A program made the translations under genes and the position numbers. The notes below the pieces were generated by a model. The model was not told the origin of the DNA, searched no databases, and saw only the letters and a list, made by a program, of their open reading frames with translations. DNA of 64,000 bases from Anaerolineaceae bacterium (GTDB taxonomy: Bacteria; Chloroflexota; Anaerolineae; Aggregatilineales; Phototrophicaceae): the NCBI GenBank assembly GCA_002702065.1, contig NZXX01000001.1:2046001-2110000 (forward strand), given 5' to 3'. This document shows, one piece after another, positions 61,846-64,000 of the stretch. Each line of letters begins with the position of its first letter. Within the stretch, counting starts at the first letter, position 1.

Positions 61846-63345
61846 ATGAATATCACACTCAACAACATTCACAAACGTTTTGGGCCTGTCCACGCCAATA
61901 AAGGGATTACAGCAGCCTTTGGTGAAGGGCAAATTGTCGGCATTCTCGGCGAAAATGGCGCCGGGAAATCGACCCTGATGAAAATCCTCTCTGGTTTTCA
62001 GCCTGCGGACAGCGGTGAAATTTTGCTGGATAACAACCATATCCGGTATGACGGCCCGCAAAGCGCGCTGGCATACGGCATTGGCATGTTGCAGCAGGAC
62101 CCACTCGATGTGGGGGCATTTACCGTACTGGAAAATTATGTGTTTGGCCGTTCCGACAGGTTCTTGCCCAAGTGGCGCGATGCGGAGCAGGAACTGCTGC
62201 AGCTGGTCCAGCGTTTTGGCTTCGATCTTGACCCTGATACCCCTATTGAAAATCTGAGTATCGCGCAGCGACAGCAGCTTGAAATCATCCGTCTGCTGGG
62301 CCTGGGTGTGCAGGCGCTTATCCTTGATGAACCGACAACGGGTATCTCCGCCGAACAGAAAGCGACGCTCTTTGACGCGCTGCGGCGACTGGCGCATCAG
62401 GACAAACTCGTTGTGCTGCTGGTTTCGCACAAACTCGAAGATGTGATCGACCTGTGCGATTCGGTCATTGTGCTGCGCAGCGGCGAAAACGTCGGCAGCA
62501 TGCTCATGCCGGAGACACATACGTTGTCGCCCGCGCTAATGAACGAAACAAAAGCACGCCTCGTTCAGATGATGTTTGGGCAGGAATTACCACAACAGAA
62601 GCGTCAATCGGCTGCAACAAGCCGGGCAATCATGCAGCTGAACAATCTACATGTCCAGGACAAGCGACTTCATATCGCCGGCGTTAGCTTGACGGTGCAC
62701 GCAGGGGAGGTCATTGGTCTGGCCGGGCTTGATGGAAGCGGTCAGGAATTATTTATGCGCGCCGTGTGCGGTTTAACGCGAACCGCAGAAGGCAAAATTC
62801 ACGTGGGCAATCAGGACCTTACCGGTAAACCTTATCGCCAGTTCATGACAAACGGTGTGGTTTTCGGGGCTGCGGGACGCCTGGAGGAAGGCCTGATTGC
62901 GGGGTTAACCCTGACGGAACATATCGCACTGGTTGACGACACGCAGGCATTTATCGACTGGCAAACACTCAGTAAAGCGACGCAGGAAAAGATCGCCCAT
63001 TATAACGTGCGCGGGCGACCCTCCGATGAGATCCAGCAGCTTTCGGGGGGCAACCAGCAGCGTGTTCTGATGGCGCTGCTGCCGGAACAACCAGAGTTGC
63101 TTATCCTCGAACAGCCAACACGTGGTCTGGATGTGGACTCGGCCCACTGGATCTGGGAACAGCTTTTATTCCGCCGACAGCATGGTACAGCGATTATCTT
63201 CAGCTCACCGGAACTGGATGAACTGGTGGCCTACAGTGATCGAATTCTGGTATTCTATTCCGGACGTATCCACGAAGTAACCGATGTTTCGGGAACGACT
63301 ATTGATCAACTGGGACATCTCATCGGTGGCGAATTTAGCCAGTAG
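61846..63345 (+). CDS. ABC transporter ATP-binding protein with two ATPase domains
   Basis: 499 residues from the ATG at 61846; a GTG at 61804 adds 14 unconserved residues. The first domain has Walker A GENGAGKSTL, signature LSIAQRQQLE and Walker B ALILDEPT. The second has a degenerate Walker A (GLDGSGQE, no catalytic Lys), signature LSGGNQQR and LLILEQPTRGLD. One degenerate site is normal for sugar/nucleoside-type duplicated ATPases such as YufO/NupO. It lies 63 bp downstream of the BMP-protein gene. Confidence 0.92.
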   Translation: MNITLNNIHKRFGPVHANKGITAAFGEGQIVGILGENGAGKSTLMKILSGFQPADSGEILLDNNHIRYDGPQSALAYGIGMLQQDPLDVGAFTVLENYVFGRSDRFLPKWRDAEQELLQLVQRFGFDLDPDTPIENLSIAQRQQLEIIRLLGLGVQALILDEPTTGISAEQKATLFDALRRLAHQDKLVVLLVSHKLEDVIDLCDSVIVLRSGENVGSMLMPETHTLSPALMNETKARLVQMMFGQELPQQKRQSAATSRAIMQLNNLHVQDKRLHIAGVSLTVHAGEVIGLAGLDGSGQELFMRAVCGLTRTAEGKIHVGNQDLTGKPYRQFMTNGVVFGAAGRLEEGLIAGLTLTEHIALVDDTQAFIDWQTLSKATQEKIAHYNVRGRPSDEIQQLSGGNQQRVLMALLPEQPELLILEQPTRGLDVDSAHWIWEQLLFRRQHGTAIIFSSPELDELVAYSDRILVFYSGRIHEVTDVSGTTIDQLGHLIGGEFSQ

Positions 63346-63354
63346 GTAAGTACA

Positions 63355-64000
63355 GTGCAAAACCCATCTCGAACCAATCCATTTCTGTTTACCCTGCTAT
63401 CAGTCATCCTCGCGCTGGTCATTGCTGCATTGCTCGTACTGTCTATTGGCAAGAACCCTCTCGATGTCCTGACCAACATCCTCGAAGGCGCTTTCAGGAA
63501 CACAAACGCATTTACCGGTGTCCTCAATTTCTGGATACCACTTTCGCTGGCGTGTGTCGCACTCATCGTTACGTTTCGTGCCGGACTATGGAATATCGGC
63601 ATTGAAGGTCAGATTCTGATGGGGGCCATCTTCGCCAGCTGGGGCGCACTCAATATCAATTTGCCGCCAGAATTATCCCCGATATTGATTCTGATTGAGA
63701 TCGGCTTAGCCATTATCGGCGGTATGTTATGGGCTGGCATTGTCGGCGTGCTCAAAGTCTGGCTGGGTGTCAATGAAATTTTTGGTGGTATGGCGCTGAA
63801 TTCATTGGCGAGCGTATGGGCTATTTATCTGGTCGCAGGTCCCTGGTATCCGGAAGGGGGCAGTGCACAATCATCCGCTCCGTTTCCCAGTCATGCCGTA
63901 TTACCGGGCATTTCAAGCGAATGGCCTGTCAGCCTGTTTGCATTGATCATTACCGGGCTGGCGCTGATCGTCGTCCCATTTTTGCTTGACCGAACCCGCT
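63355..64000 (+). CDS. BMP-type ABC transporter permease (truncated by window edge)
   Basis: Starts at a GTG (63355) with AGGTAAG just upstream, 9 bp after the ATPase stop, and runs open to the right edge (215 codons seen). The visible part has an N-terminal helix (LFTLLSVILALVIAALLVLSIG), a short loop and the family segment RAGLWNIGIEGQILMGAIFA, with LGVNEIFGGMALNSLA further on. Both segments are typical of YufP/NupP-type permeases. A second permease gene is expected beyond the edge. Confidence 0.9.
   Translation, partial: MQNPSRTNPFLFTLLSVILALVIAALLVLSIGKNPLDVLTNILEGAFRNTNAFTGVLNFWIPLSLACVALIVTFRAGLWNIGIEGQILMGAIFASWGALNINLPPELSPILILIEIGLAIIGGMLWAGIVGVLKVWLGVNEIFGGMALNSLASVWAIYLVAGPWYPEGGSAQSSAPFPSHAVLPGISSEWPVSLFALIITGLALIVVPFLLDRTR

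Overview
The window is 64 kb of chromosomal DNA with moderately high GC and dense coding; tRNA, rRNA, CRISPR, insertion-sequence and prophage signals were not seen. Several features together suggest Chloroflexota, most likely an Anaerolineae-type lineage: a giant Ser/Thr kinase-nSTAND-WD40 fusion, a BTAD/AfsR-type regulator with an NB-ARC ATPase, a DUF5667-type anti-sigma partner of an ECF sigma factor, secreted proteins with long Thr/Pro tracts (TPTATPT style), a coproporphyrin-dependent haem branch and a menaquinone operon. The taxonomic call is inference from gene content.

Layout. 0-1.2 kb: end of a PHP-domain hydrolase and a beta-phosphoglucomutase-like HAD enzyme. 1.3-6.8 kb (minus): anti-sigma-like membrane protein, ECF sigma factor and a 1055-residue BTAD/NB-ARC/TPR regulator. 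6.9-9.1 kb (minus): ferrochelatase with four candidate Fe-S cysteines, coupled to a coprohaem decarboxylase carrying a C-terminal Rieske domain. 9.3-16.3 kb (plus): TetR regulator then menF-menD-menB-menE-menH, with a palindromic operator candidate in front. 16.3-18.9 kb (minus): TauE/SafE permease and an ABC-2 exporter pair. 19.0-22.3 kb (plus): D-2-hydroxyacid dehydrogenase, VOC protein, Gfo/Idh oxidoreductase and KduD-like dehydrogenase, closed by a terminator. 22.4-33.7 kb: surface and signalling block with a beta-helix/PKD protein ending in an LPVTG sorting signal, a secreted SH3b protein, the kinase-nSTAND-WD40 protein, and a second Thr/Pro-rich beta-helix protein. 33.8-38.1 kb (minus): RraA-like protein, SDR and B12-dependent diol dehydratase with fused large and medium subunits. 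38.2-47.2 kb: MFS transporter, FAD/Fe-S 2-hydroxyacid dehydrogenase fusion, two enolase-superfamily dehydratases, a KDG-kinase-like sugar kinase and an orphan sugar-binding protein. 47.2-56.6 kb: a Dlt-like envelope acylation locus. 56.6-64 kb: SulP permease, third enolase-superfamily dehydratase, SDR, and a BMP-type ABC importer that runs off the right edge.

The most interesting locus is 47.2-56.6 kb. A fatty acyl-AMP ligase, an acyl carrier protein, an MBOAT acyltransferase and a membrane SGNH protein occupy the places of DltA, DltC, DltB and DltD. A 39-codon gene sits between the MBOAT gene and a lipoprotein gene; it has one membrane helix and a C-terminal WIYQGF that resembles the acyl-accepting tyrosine motif of DltX. 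Upstream are two tandem copies of a secreted-SGNH plus small-lipoprotein module, and a third SGNH lipoprotein is divergent. I read this as a machine that activates an acyl group in the cytoplasm, passes it across the membrane and attaches it to an envelope component. The acyl group and the acceptor are unknown.

Much of the rest is sugar-acid catabolism: several enolase-family dehydratases, KDG-type kinase, KduD-like and other dehydrogenases, an RraA-like lyase and a quinone-type 2-hydroxyacid dehydrogenase, which fits with menaquinone synthesis in the same window.
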